Below are positions 22,743 through 34,750 of a DNA stretch of 64,000 nucleotides, piece by piece. Position numbers and translations under genes: made by a program. Location of the stretch: positions 24,268,147-24,332,146 of the forward strand of contig CM034243.1 in assembly GCA_019916065.1 (NCBI GenBank), given 5' to 3'. Origin of the DNA: Vitellaria paradoxa (taxonomy: Eukaryota; Streptophyta; Magnoliopsida; Ericales; Sapotaceae). The notes below the pieces were generated by a model. The model was not told the DNA's origin, ran no database searches, and saw only the letters and a program-made list of their open reading frames with translations. Every line of letters starts with the position of its first letter. Position 1 is the first letter of the stretch.

Positions 22743-25700
22743 TGCCCCGTAAGCTAAGCATTGAGTTGGAGTATACGCGGAGCTTGGAGCGAAAAAAATT
22801 AAACAGAGGTCGAGACACATTTTTTGTGAAGATATCAACAATTTGCAAGTGAGATAGAACATGCTGAGTGCGAATTGTGCCAACGATAACGAGTTCCCGA
22901 AGAAAGTAATAGTCTAACTCGATATGCTTGGCTCGTTTGTGAGAGACTGGATTAGAACTCAAGAAGATTACACTTTTGTTGTCACATAAGAGAAGAGGTT
23001 GATGTGTAATAGGAACCTTAAGATCACGGAGGAGATGTGTAAGCCAAAGGACCTCAGCAGCAGTGAGAACAAGAGCATGATACTCAGATTTGCAGCTAAA
23101 ATGGGTGACAGTTGGTTGCTTCTTGGCACTCTAGGAGACCAAATTATCGCCAAGATAAATGGAATAGCTGAAGGTAGAGCGATGAGTATCAGGAAATCTT
23201 GCCCAATCAACGTCAGGGTACACAATAAGTCTTATAGAGGATGACGGACTAAATATTAAGCCGAAATGAAGCGTTCCTTTGACATAGTGAAGGGTGTACT
23301 TGACAACATGGAAATGATCGTCAATTGTGGCGTGCAAAAATTGACTAACAGAGTTGAGAGCATAGGCAAGATTAGGGCGCATGATGGTCAAGTATTGCAG
23401 TGCACCAACAAGAGAACGATAAAGAGTAGGATTTGAAAAGGGAAAGCCATTGACTAACAAATGTTGGGACACAACCAGGGGGCTGTGAACAGGTTTGCTG
23501 TCAAGGAGTTGAGCCCGAGCAAGAATATCCCATGCATATTTGATTTGACTGACGAAGAGACCATTAGAAGTAGACGAAGCCTCAACACCAAGGAAATAAG
23601 TCAGAGCACCCAAGTCCTTGGTGGCAAACTCAGAATTTAACTGTCGAGTAAATTGGTAAGGAGAGATGAATTATTATTTGTAACAATAATGTCGTCAACA
23701 TAGAGGAACAAATAAATAATATTGTGCTTCCTATGGAAAATAAAAAAAATGTGTTAGCACGATTGCAATAAAACTAAGGTTGAGCAAAAAAATAGTTGAA
23801 ATTTTGGAACTACGCACGGGGAGCTTGCTTTAAACCATAGAGTGCCTTTTTAATTAGCAAACATGATTCGGAAAGCAAGGGTCAAGATACCCAGGTGGCT
23901 ACTCCATATAAACATCTTCATTAAGAATACCATTGACGAAGGCATTCTTGACGTCTAACTGGCAAAGGGGCCACTTGTTGGTCATGGCAAGAGAAAGCAG
24001 AACATGAATAGTGGAAGCTTTGACAACAGGACTAAAGGTGTCCGTATAATCGGGACTAGGAAGTTGCGTATAACCCTTGGTAATAAGACGGGCTTTGAGA
24101 CGCTCAATGGACCCATCAAATAAATATTTGGTTCGGAAAACCTTTTAGAGCCCACAATGTTGGTATTAGCAGGATGGGGAACCAAATCTCAGTATGATTT
24201 TTTCACAGTGCTTTGATTTCATCATCTATGATAGTGAGCCAAGTGAGACTCTTTGTGGCAGACTTGAAACCTTTTGGTTTAGCAGTAGTAAGTAAAGCAT
24301 AAAGAAGTTCGGAAGAGCCCAGAATGCAAAGATGAGCTAGATGACGAGGCTTGAAGATGCCGACCTTAGCTCTTGTAAGCATTGGGTGTGAGCCCAGCAG
24401 AAATGCTGTAGTAGTAGGAGGTAGTGTGGATTGACTAGCAGTAGAAGGGCTGGCGTTGGGCTCAGTAGAAGCTAGAATCAGATCCATATGGGGTGCACTT
24501 TGCAAAGGAATTCTGTGGGTTACTGCAGGAGTAGTAGCCTGAATTCTTAAAGGATAAGAGAGCCCATGTGCTGAAGTGTCTGCTTGAGAAAGAGAATCAT
24601 GAGCTTGTAAAGACTCAACCAATGGATTAGTACAAACATTACATGGGCTAGAACTAGGTTGTGTAAGAGATGGGGAACGAGTCTGAGATAAGGATGTAGG
24701 GGCAATGTATGGGCTATACTGGGTTCCAAAAATTTTGAAAATGTCAAGGATGAGATGGGTTAGGCTTGAGAAGTTTTAGGAAGGGAAAATATGACTCATC
24801 AAATTGGGTAAGTCTGGTGATATAAATCCGAGAGGCGGTGGGGTCAAGAAAACAAAAGCCTTCGTAAGATGGGTTGTAGCCTTAGAAAATGCAAGGAATA
24901 CTTCAAGGTGCAAATTTATTAGGCATGTAATCATATAGACAAGGATAGACACGATAACTAAAAGGGTGAAAATTTCATAATTTGGAGATTTACCGTATAA
25001 AATCTCAAAAGGTGAAATACCTCCCAGAAGGTTTGTTGGCAAACGATTAATGATGTAAGTTGCAGTACTAAAGGCGTCAACTCAAAAATGAGGAGAAACA
25101 TGTGAATGAAAAAGAAGAACAAGTCTTATTTCAGTCACATGTTGATGTTTGCATTCAACACGTCCGTTTTAAGCGGTAGTGTACGGACAAGAGATTTGAT
25201 GATGAACACTCGAGTTATGAAGATGAGTTTGAAAGTGATTGCTAATGAATTCAGCACCTCCATCACTTTGAAAAATTTTTATGTGAGTTGAAAATTGTTT
25301 CTCCAAAAATTTTTGAAATTGAATAAAAATGTCATAGAAATTAGATTTCAATTTCATAGTGTAAAGCTAAGTGAAACGAGAATGATCATCAAAAATAAAA
25401 CGTAATAGGCAAAACCCAAATTTGATTTAATAGGGGAATGGCCCCAAATATCACAATGAATAAGATCTAATACATAAGATGATCAATTTTTATTATGAGA
25501 ATAAGGCAAACAATGACTCTTAGTAAGTTGACATATAGTGCAAAGTGATAGAGTAGGTAGCAAAGATGTAAGAAAAAGATGTCATTTTTTATTAAGCAAA
25601 GAATTAACAGAATTATTTACATGTCCAAGGCGTGCATGCCATAAATCATATGAAGCATGTAAAGAATTATTTCCAAGAACAGAAAGACAAATGGGATTTC

Positions 25701-26950
25701 CATGCTCCAAAACATATAGACTACCATCTCTTTTACTGGTTGTCACTACCTTTCCTATTTTCCAATTCTAAACAATAAACAAATTATTAGTAAAGGTAAA
25801 AGATAAAGGAAAATCAAATGTTAGCTTACTAATGGACAACAAATTTTTAGTGAGATGGGGAACCACCAGAACATCACATAGTTGGACATTGGTGAAGGTG
25901 AAATTGTACCAGTATGGGTAATAGGAAGAGAGGCACTAGTCTTTATTATTACACAATCCTTACTTATATAATTTTTTGATTTATCCAATTGAGAAGACTC
26001 GGTTGTCATGTGTGCTGAAGCATTCGTATCAAGGTACCAATCAGAATCAGAATTACTAGAAATAAAGCAGGAGCTGGTAAAGGCTTCGGCCAATTGGGCA
26101 AAAGGCTCGGCACAATCGTAATAGTTTCGGCAATGGTCAGCAGTATGTCCTTCATTCCTGTACATTTGGCAATGAGGAGTGTAATAGCTGCGCTTTCCAC
26201 GCCCTTGTCCAGATTGGTTGCTACTGCTATTGCCCCACGATTTTGTCAGTTACGAGATGAACCTCCTCTACAGTTTTGAGAAGAACCTTGGGTAACTATG
26301 AATGCTACAACAAATGGTGCTGAAAAGTTGAGGGATTTTTGAAAAATCTTAAAACTCTCAACCTTGAGTATAATGTTGGCAAACGTCGAGAGAGGAGAGA
26401 GAGCCATTTAAGTTGCGGAGAAACTAGAAAAATCAGCCCTTAAACTATGGAGAAACCAGTGTACCTAATTTGTTTCGTCAACAGGACGGTTGATGGCATG
26501 GAGTTGGTCACAAGAGACCTTAAATGCATGAGAATATTAAGCAATCATGTGAGTTCCAGGCTTCACTAGTTGAAGATCATCCTTGAGGCATGGTTCCCAA
26601 ACTTTAGATCGATGGCTGAAGGAGTTCTCCAAGGCAAACCAGACTTTGTGAAAAGTGAAGAGTCCGACAGTTTCAGTAATGAGGGAAGAGAAGATCAAGT
26701 TAAGAATGTGCTGGTCCTTCAATTTCCACGCTAAGTATTTGTTGCTAGGTGTAGAAGAGCCAGGAGGGTCAAAGGGGGGTGGCGATACAATTGTTCCATT
26801 AACGTGACCTAATAGCTCTTAGTTTTCAAGAAAGGGAAAAAGTTTACTCTTCCAAAGTAGGTAATTGGAAGACGATAACTTAATGGAAACCGTGTGAATC
26901 GTGGTGTTGAAACAAAGAATAGAGGAAGAAGAATCAGAGGCCATTGGCAT
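22708..26950 (-). pseudogene. Copia-2 gag-pol polyprotein relic
   Basis: Starts at the ATG ending at 26950 (MPMASDSSSS), a gag of the plant Copia type. Then come a zinc knuckle region with CTGMKDILLTIAETI in one frame and MYRNEGHTADHC in another (26200-26130). The protease reads WYLDTNASAHM, where the catalytic D-S/T-G triplet has become DTN. Integrase blocks QSDGGAEF and TNLLGGISPFEILYGKSPNY lie in 25290-24990. RT lies in 24620-23600. The RNase H and connection region (YFLGVEASSTSNGLFVSQIKYA, VDWA, LLCDNKS, AKHIELDYYF) lies in 23613-22800. The frame ends within the 3' LTR. Many frameshifts and stops make it inactive. Confidence 0.92.
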
Positions 26951-26973
26951 TAAGAGGAGGTTAATCCAGGTGA

Positions 26974-26986
26974 GGCTCTGATACCA
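26974..26986 (-). promoter_or_regulatory. Copia-2 primer-binding site
   Basis: On the - strand TGGTATCAGAGCC follows the 5' LTR with no gap, a perfect match to the plant initiator tRNA-Met primer site. Confidence 0.97.
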
Positions 26987-27209
26987 TGAGAATGTTTTGG
27001 TAAACCACCACACCTTTGAGAGTGGTGAATGTTTTCCATTTATAGAGTTGTAGATTGTATACAAGGAATATACATTTATGGTAATTACAATTGGAATGGA
27101 AAATATGTGCAGGAATTTAAATGAGCAATTAATCTCCTAGAATCAAGGCTTAATCATTACACAAATAGAAGCCTCTAATTTAGCATAGGATATTTAGAAA
27201 TCCTTAACA
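26987..27209 (-). repeat. Copia-2 5' LTR
   Basis: Pairs with 22520-22742. The TG...CA ends and the adjoining primer-binding site fix its inner border at 26987. Confidence 0.95.
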
Positions 27210-27809
27210 CTTCCCAGCATGTGCCAATTATTCTTGGAGCTTGGTGATCTAACTCTTCAAGTGTTAAGCTTTACTTTCATATGACAAGAAAACTTCAAAT
27301 ACATCCCAAACCCTTACAGGTATTAAATTTCAATTTCAAGCTCGTCTCAATTCTGTTAGGGCATTTCCTAATGAATTTTTAATGAATTTAATTGGATTGG
27401 GTATCCTTATGTACTGGTCCAATCCCTTTGACATCCTTATCTATCCTAGCTACTATTTTCAAAGTTTTTATCAGTACTAAAAGAAAAAAAATTATAAAGG
27501 TGTTAATATAAAAGCTAATTAGCAAGGAATGAGGATTTAGTTGAAGCTTTTGATCCCTCTCTCCCTCTCCCCCTTCTCCCTCCCCTTTCTTTTTTCATCA
27601 TTAGATTAATTTTACAAATTTGTAAAAGTCTACTTCACAAAAGCCTTTTGTATATCAAATATTTAGAAAAATATTTTGGATGGTTCTAGAAGTCAATAAA
27701 TTGCTAGTGATTGAGTGGTTATATTCTTCTTTGAAATAAAATTTTCTAATTGTATAATATTGGCTTGGTTATACATATATACACATATTCTATCATTGTA
27801 GCATATCTA
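27210..27809. other. Intergenic spacer between Copia-2 and Copia-3
   Basis: AT-rich, with a CT-rich stretch near 27558-27592. No coding sequence or further repeat recognised. Confidence 0.5.
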
Positions 27810-27814
27810 TAAGC

Positions 27815-28147
27815 TGCTGGGTGCTCACCTATTTATGATAGAGTAGCCCAATAGTCTCTTTCGTTTATGGCAATTGAATGGTTTTCAGTTATTGACTTAA
27901 TTACATACTTATCTCCTTTTATTTGTTGATAAAAGGAAAGGTTTTGTGCATGTAAGGGGTGTATTGGTTCTAAAAAGGTCCAGAGAGAGATAAAGAGGTA
28001 AAGAGACTATTATATTCCCACCATTGTTGATATATAATGGAGTTATAATTTTCTCCTCATGGATGTAGGTCAAGAGTGCCAAACCACATCATATTGTTGT
28101 GTTTTAATTCTTATCTTATTCTGCTTTATTTTTAATTAATCCTAACA
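27815..28147 (+). repeat. Copia-3 5' LTR (333 bp)
   Basis: TGCTGGGTGC to CCTAACA. The inner end is set by the primer-binding site starting two bases later and the outer end by the TAAGC duplication. Confidence 0.92.
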
Positions 28148-28149
28148 AG

Positions 28150-28162
28150 TAGTATTAGAGTC
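28150..28162 (+). promoter_or_regulatory. Copia-3 primer-binding site
   Basis: TAGTATTAGAGTC matches 10 of 13 bases of TGGTATCAGAGCC. Confidence 0.8.
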
Positions 28163-29082
28163 GGACTGAAGTTGTTGGGCCATGTTTTATTTTTTTGCTC
28201 AGAAATCAAATTATTCAGATTTAAATTCTGAAATCATTTGATTGTAGAGCTCGTAGTGATGAATACAACGGTTCAAACTATGTTGAAGTCGGAGCTCGGA
28301 TGTGCCCGCAATCGCTCGCTAAAATTTACTAGGAAGATTATCCGTCGTCGAAAAAGATGATTGGTGATTGGTGGAGAAGAAGATAATTCTAGACAAATGC
28401 TTAATTCCAGACAAATACTTTATAGGTTTTTTCTGACAAAACCTTAACCCAAGATGTTTTCTTGTCTAGTTGATGAAACACTTCCGTTGTTATAAGCTTC
28501 GTCGAGATTTAACCGGATAACACTTCCATTGTTATAGCCTTGGTCGAGAGTTTGAATTCTTTCCACTGCGTAACATTATTATTTTGTGAGAACAATCATC
28601 TAGCATCACCAAAGATCAGAGACCACTGCATCTTATGCTGCCACTACGTTAGTGTGCCACGTCAAATATCTTATGTTCTACTATATCAATATATTCTGTG
28701 TGAATTTCGCTAAACAAAACTTGCCATGTGGGATTGTTCAGAAATTATTTGTGAACATGTGGCATTCTGATTGTGATTGTAATAATCAAGGAATAAGAGG
28801 ACACATGGCACACATTGCTACAATATCTTGAATCAAGCAATCACTGCCTGACACATGTCTTTGATTTTGAACATGTGGCTATTTTTACCCTTTGCTGAAA
28901 AGTTTTGTTAAATTGCAGAAGGACATTAAGAAGCTTAAAAAGTTTTCAAAAATATCTCGGAAAAAATTATAATTTTGCCCCTATTTTTGCTAAACTTTTG
29001 CATTTAAGCCCTTTTAATTTTTTTATCCCCCCAACACTTCCGTGAGATATTTTTAATAAAATTCCACCCCTAATTCGATAAA
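28163..29082 (+). other. Copia-3 untranslated leader
   Basis: About 920 bp between primer-binding site and gag, without a credible frame. Two related units of about 42 bp (ACACTTCC(G/A)TTGTTATA...GTCGAGA) lie side by side near 28470-28555. Confidence 0.5.
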
Positions 29083-30394
29083 ATGGAGGACTCACTAGTG
29101 GTATGACCAAGCTAAACTCATCCAAGTATCCATTTAGGAAGCCATTGGTAGAGGAATTGTTTTATTGTAAGGACCTCGCTTACCCCGTTAAAAACAAAGG
29201 GGTTAAACCCGCTAATAGAAATGATGGAGAATGGGAAAAAAATGAATGGAAAAGTAGTGGGAATGATTAGGAAACAAATTGATATAGGCATATTTCATCA
29301 CCTGAGCAAAGAAACTGATGCATATGAATTATAGAAGAAGTTAAAAAATATGTATAAGCATAAAACTGACTGAAGTAAAACACTGTTAATGCGGAGGCTC
29401 GCTAGTTAGAAGTATAGAGTGATAACTCCATGATAGAACACATGAGCAATTTTCAAAGTTTGGTAAATTAGCTTGCTTCTGTAAATAATGCTCTAGATGA
29501 TAAAATGCAGGCTTTGCTTTTGATGGGGTGCTTTACCCGATAGTTGGGAGACTCTGGTTGTATCTCTTAGTAACTTAGCTTCTGGAGGATTAATGACCAT
29601 AGATATGGTTCAGAATGCCTCGTTGAATGAAAAAATAAGAAGAAAAGAGATGGGTTCGCAGTCATCTTAAGCCCTTGTCACTTAGAATAGAAAACGAGGG
29701 TAAAGTAGAAGCAATAGTAGAAATCACAAAAATTTTGGCCACGGTTACCACGACAAGTATAGGAAATGCAGCCAATCTAGATCCGGGGTTAAGTGTTACC
29801 ATTGTGGTTTGAAGGGCACATATAGAGGAATTACCAGAAGCTGAAGAAAGAATAGAGACAAGGCGATAATGAGAAAAAGAAAGAAGACAATAGTACTGCA
29901 ATGACAACTGGAGATATTGTCTTGTTATCATTAGAAGAGGATCAGTGCCTCAAGGTGATAGATTTAGTATTTGAGTGGATTGTGCACATTATAGTTTCTT
30001 TTCATGCAACTGCTAACAAGAAAATTTTCATTTCTTATGATGTTGGAGACTTCGATGTTATAAAAATGGGCAAGACTAGCTATTCCAAGATTGTTGGGAT
30101 AGAAGATGTTCTTATTCATATTAGTGCAGGTTGTTTTATTTTACTGAAGGATATGAGGCACATTTCAGACTTGTATCTCAATCTAATTTCTAGAGTTGCT
30201 TTGGATTGCCAGGGGTTCGCTAACAATTTTTTGTGATGGAAAACGGAAGCTAGCTAAGGGCGCTTTAGTTATTGCTCAAGGACAGATTTTAGGAAATTAG
30301 TACAAGACCCAAGTAAAAGTTTACCCAGATACTTTGAATGTTATAGAAGGGGAGTCTTCTCCTAACTTATAGCACAAAAGGCTTGCTCACACGT

Positions 30395-30677
30395 AGGTCT
30401 GGCCATTGGACAAGGTCTAAGAAGCCCAGGCTTAGGGCCCCCAAAAAAATGCCCAAGAAAAAGCCCTTTACTAGTTTCTATAGTTAGGATGGGGTAAGAG
30501 TCTTTTTTAACTCAAATATGATTGTCGCATACTTTTTAAGATTTTTAACCTAAATATGATTTGTCCAATGTCTTTTAAGGGCACAAGAATAATTAATTCA
30601 TTAGGCCCAATAATTTTCTATAGGCCTCATTTTTACAATTGGCCTTAAGTCTCAAAAATCTTAAGGCTAGGCCTGTT
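30395..30677. mobile_element. Nested DNA-transposon-like insertion in Copia-3
   Basis: About 280 bp of non-coding sequence split the GAG-pre-integrase block between LLAH and SEKGLLILATRD. Ends AGGTCTGGCC and GGCTAGGCCT form an imperfect inverted repeat, and CACGT occurs on both sides (30390-30394, 30678-30682). hAT- or MULE-like origin is possible; exact ends are uncertain. Confidence 0.5.
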
Positions 30678-31533
30678 CACGTAAGCGAGAAAGGTTTGCT
30701 TATACTAGCCACGAGATCTCTTATACTTATTGATAGCTCTATAGGCTTAAGTCATTGTGAGCATTGTTTATTTAGTAAGTAGCATAGGGTGTCTTTCAGT
30801 TATTCTTCTAGAAGAAAGTCTAATGTGTTAGACATGGTATACTCGGACATCTGTGGTTTGATTGAGGTTGATTCTATTGGTGGCAATAAATACTTCCTGA
30901 CATTTATTGATGACAGGTTTAAGAAAGTTTGGGTGTATTTTTTAAAATCTAAGGATGAAGTTTTCATTATTTTTGGTCGTTTCATGATATGGTTGAAATG
31001 GATATAGGTAAATAGTTAAAATATCTCCAAATAGATAATAGTGGTGAATACACTTCCTATGAATTTGAGGATTATTGTTCCAGACATGGAATTCAATATA
31101 AGACCACAGCACTAGGAACTCCACAGCACAATGACCATTGTGAAAAGAGCTAGATGTATGCTTAGGATGTTAAATTGCCTAAGTCATTTTGGGGTGAAGC
31201 TATTTGTACTACTTGTAATGTAATTAATAGATCACCTTCAACACCATTTGAATTTGATATTCCAGAAAGGGTGTGGACAAGAAAGAAAGTATCTTACTCT
31301 CATTTGTGAGTATTTGGTTGTAGAGCTTTTATGATATGCCTAAGGAACAAAGAACCACATTTGATGATAAATCTTAACCTTGTGTCTTCATTGCCTATGG
31401 AGATGAGCAATTTGGCTATAGTATGGGATCCAATTGAAGAAGAAAGTCATTAGAAATAGAAAAGTGATCTTTTATGAAAATCCAGTTGTTGAAAAAGCTC
31501 CATAGAAAAAAATGAGTCAGTATTCTAGACTTA

Positions 31534-31930
31534 GACTGCATTTGTTTGAGGGATGTGGACACCGAATGAGGATGATATATCCGTAGGGCCCATAACAGTA
31601 ATGTTTGATTTGCAAAATAGAGCACGAGATGATACATCTCGCCGGATGATTTGTCCGCCATTTTACAGGATATGGTATCTGAGGGGGTATGTGGTATTAT
31701 TTATATCCCACCTCTAGATTTGTTTTTAGCCAAAATCTAAAGGTCCAAAATTATTTTTTGTCACATCTCATGTTAAATCATATCTTTTATCCCACTTTAT
31801 ATCCCACTAACCAAACACCAAAAAAAAATAGTCCCACATAAAAATTAATCCCATGTTATATCCAATCCCATATATTATCCTATAGTATTACTTATGCCCC
31901 ATCATCCAATCCCTCAAAACAAATATAGCC
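31534..31930. mobile_element. Tourist-like MITE (PIF/Harbinger type), 397 bp
   Basis: Flanked by TTA at 31531-31533 and 31931-31933. The left end GACTGCATTTGTTTGAGGGAT and the reverse complement of the right end GGCTATATTTGTTTTGAGGG form terminal inverted repeats. TTA duplications plus such ends are typical of PIF/Harbinger MITEs. It sits in the integrase-RT linker of Copia-3 and so is younger than Copia-3. Confidence 0.88.
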
Positions 31931-33739
31931 TTAATGCAGATCATTATTCTTTAGGTTCAAATGAAGAAAAAACTCTGGAAGAGGTTCAAGAACCATGATC
32001 TCCAAACACTGGTAATGTTTAGGATGATCAGGATACAAAGAATGTTGATCAAGAGGAGACTTCTACTATACCAAAAATAGTAGTAAGAAGATCAACTAGG
32101 GAATGCAAGCCATTAGTTCGATATTCAGCATCTGGGTATGTTTTGCTTACTGATGAAAGGGAACCTAAAACCTACAAGGAAGCCAGAATAAAGAATGACA
32201 AAGATAACTAGATGAAAGCTATGCAAGAAGAGATGAGTTTATTGCTTCATAACAAGACTTATGAGTTAGTTAAAGTCCCTTTACGAAGAAAATCTCTATG
32301 GAACAAATGGATTTACAAGCTCAAGAATGATGCAATTTAGAAATTTGTTAGGTACAAGGCTTATATAGTCGTCAAAGGATTCAGTTAACAGAAAGGGATA
32401 TACTTTGATGAGATATTTTCTCTAGTTGTGAAGATGACTTCAGTCAAAATGGTACTTGGTTTCTAGAATGGATCTTGAGCTTCAGTAGATGGATGTTAAG
32501 GCTGCCTTACTTCATGGTGACTTGGATGAAGAACTCTACATGAAGCAACCAAAAGGGTTTGATGTTCGAGGAAAAAAGCATCTAGTTTGCAAGGTGAAGA
32601 AAAGTCTATATAGATTGAAACAGGCACCTAGGTAACAGTACAAGAAATTTGACTCATTCATAGTGAATCAAGGGTACAAAAGAACAGATTCAAATTCATG
32701 TTTCTACATCTAGAGATTTTTAGATGACAAGTTTATCATTTTGTTGCTGTATGTTGGCCAAAATTCAGGAATGGTTAAAAGGCTAAAGTTAGAGTTGTCA
32801 AAGTTCTCTGAGATGAAAGATTTGGGTCCTGCACAACAGATTATGAGTATATAGGTAGTTCATGATAGAAAAAGTAAGATAATCTGGTTGTCATAAGAAA
32901 AATATGTTGAGCAGGTGATTGATAGGTTCAATGTGAAATATGCTAAGCTAGTGAATACTCCTCTTGCAAGTCACTTCAAATTGAGCAAGAAATAATGTCC
33001 AACTGATTAAAAAACTAGAGATGAGATGGACATTATTCCCTACCCTTCAGTAGTTTGATGTATGCTATATGGTTTTTACTCAACCTGACATTGCTAATGT
33101 TGTTGGTGTTGTTAGTAGGTTTCTTTCAAATCTAGGAAAAGTACATTAGAAATTTGTGAAATGGATAATGAGGTATTTTAAGGGTACTTCAAATTTGTGC
33201 TTGTGCCTTAGTGGTTTAGAACCAATCTTGGAAGGCCACACATGTAAATATGGTAGGAGACCTTGATTGTAGGAGGATCACTTTAGGCTTCATGTTTACT
33301 TTTGCAAGGGGAACTGTCTCATTGCAATCAAAATTGCAAAAATATATAGCTTTATCTGCTATAGAGGCTAAATATATTGCTATGGTAGAAGCAGGTAAAG
33401 AAATACTTTAGTTGAAGATAATTCTTTAAGAACTGGGTTAAGAACAGAATTAGTATATAGTTTATTGTGAAAGTTAGAGTGTGCTAAATTTGAGTAAGAA
33501 TGCCAAGTATTATTCTCGAACAAAGCACATTGACATTTGTTATCACTAAATACACAAGGTTATGGAAGAGCATTTTTTAAAGTTTGAAAAGATTCACACA
33601 TATTAGAATCATACTGATATATTGACTAAGGTTGTCACTAGAGACAAGTTGGTGTTCTGTTGAGACAAAGTCGGTATTGGTACCAAATGATGCTAGTTAG
33701 ATAATATTTCCTTTTTCCATAGGTTCAGAGGAGGAGATT

Positions 33740-34087
33740 TGCTGGGTCCTCAGCCATTTATGATAGATTAACCCAATAGTTTCTTTCATTTATGGTAACT
33801 GAATGGTTTTTAGCTACTGACTTAATTACATACTTATTACATACTTATTTCATTTTATTTGTTGTTGATAAAAAAGAGAGGTTCTATGCATGTAAGGTGT
33901 GTGTTAGTTCCAAAAAGGTACAAAGAGAGATGGAGAGGTAGAGAGACTGTTGTATTCCCACCATTATTGATACATAGTGAAGTTGTTATTTCTTAGTCAT
34001 GGATGTATGTTAAGAGTATCGAACCATGTCATATTGTTGTGTTTTCGTTCATCTCTTATTCTATTTTATTTTTAACTAATTCTACCA
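33740..34087 (+). repeat. Copia-3 3' LTR (348 bp)
   Basis: Starts TGCTGGGTCC and ends TTCTACCA. It is longer than its partner mainly by a local duplication of ATTACATACTT near 33824-33850. Confidence 0.92.
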
Positions 34088-34092
34088 TAAGC

Positions 34093-34750
34093 TCCCCATG
34101 GTAAATTTATTGCTCTTTGGTGCTAGCTCTTATTTTTTATTTTGAATCTCAGTTAAAAGTTAAAACTAAAAGTTCATGGCTTATTATGACCGTAACATAA
34201 CTATGATTGCAACATACAAGAAGGGAAAAAAAGGAAAAAAATAAATAAACAGAAGGAGGAATAAATGTGAAAATGGGGGATAAGAGAAATATACCTAGAT
34301 CAGTTAGGATTAATCTTGATTGTCAAAACCATCTTTTGATAGATAATTAGGACAATTTGCATATGGACCCTCAGATTAGCAAAGCTAAGAAACACACAAA
34401 AGGTCAAGATCCTCTTCTAGACTACATCAGTAATAACCATCAATTGAAACTAGGGGAAGGGCCAAGATCAATTTCATCTTATAAGGTGGTAATGGAGGAG
34501 TTAAAAAGTTAGAAGATGGTTATAGAAATAGATGGCATAGTTACTTAGGAAATCAAAAGCTAAAAGCAAGATTGACTGCTCACAAAAAGTGTTTTGATTA
34601 GCTCCCTAGTGCAATAGTGTGCAATGTATTTACTTGGTGAGACCAAGTTTGAATTCAAAGGTAATGGCTTAATTAAAAAAATATAGAAGGAGCAAGTGTG
34701 AGAATTTTGCTCAGGCTTGAAATAAACCTCACAATGAAATAAAATTATTT
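34093..34750. other. Intergenic
   Basis: No gene, repeat border or structured element recognised. Confidence 0.4.

Larger units (their letters stand above)
22520..27209 (-). mobile_element. Copia-2: Ty1/Copia retrotransposon, full length, degenerate
   Basis: A 4.7-kb element on the - strand with two 223-bp LTRs, a perfect primer-binding site and gag-pol relics in Copia order. Flanking pentamers CTTCT (22515-22519) and CTTCC (27210-27214) agree at four of five positions and are probably the target duplication. The LTRs differ at about 20 positions of 223 by eye. Confidence 0.95.
29083..33663 (+). pseudogene. Copia-3 gag-pol polyprotein relic
   Basis: Reads from ATG at 29083 to TGA at 33661. 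Gag is heavily mutated. The protease block reads WIVHIIVSFHATANKKIF where WIVDSGASFH is usual, so the catalytic Asp is lost. The GAG-pre-integrase block is split by an insertion. Integrase reads KQHRVSFSYSSRRKSNVLDM, FLTFIDD, SGEYTSYEFEDYC and GTPQHN (30780-31130). RT starts near 32150 (EPKTYKEA, MQEEMSLLLHNKTYELV). RNase H ends near 33560 with KHIDICYH. Stops are frequent. It cannot be active itself. Confidence 0.9.
27815..34087 (+). mobile_element. Copia-3: Ty1/Copia retrotransposon with perfect TSD
   Basis: A 6.3-kb element flanked by TAAGC at 27810-27814 and 34088-34092. It has LTRs of 333 and 348 bp, a primer-binding site, a gag-pol relic and a polypurine tract GAGGAGGAGA at 33728-33737. 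Two DNA-transposon insertions sit inside the pol region. The protein relic resembles the Tnt1-like branch, different from Copia-1 and Copia-2. Confidence 0.95.

Noticed and set aside
31416..31661. 81-codon frame on the - strand
   Set aside because: Straddles the Copia-3/MITE border, so it is accidental.
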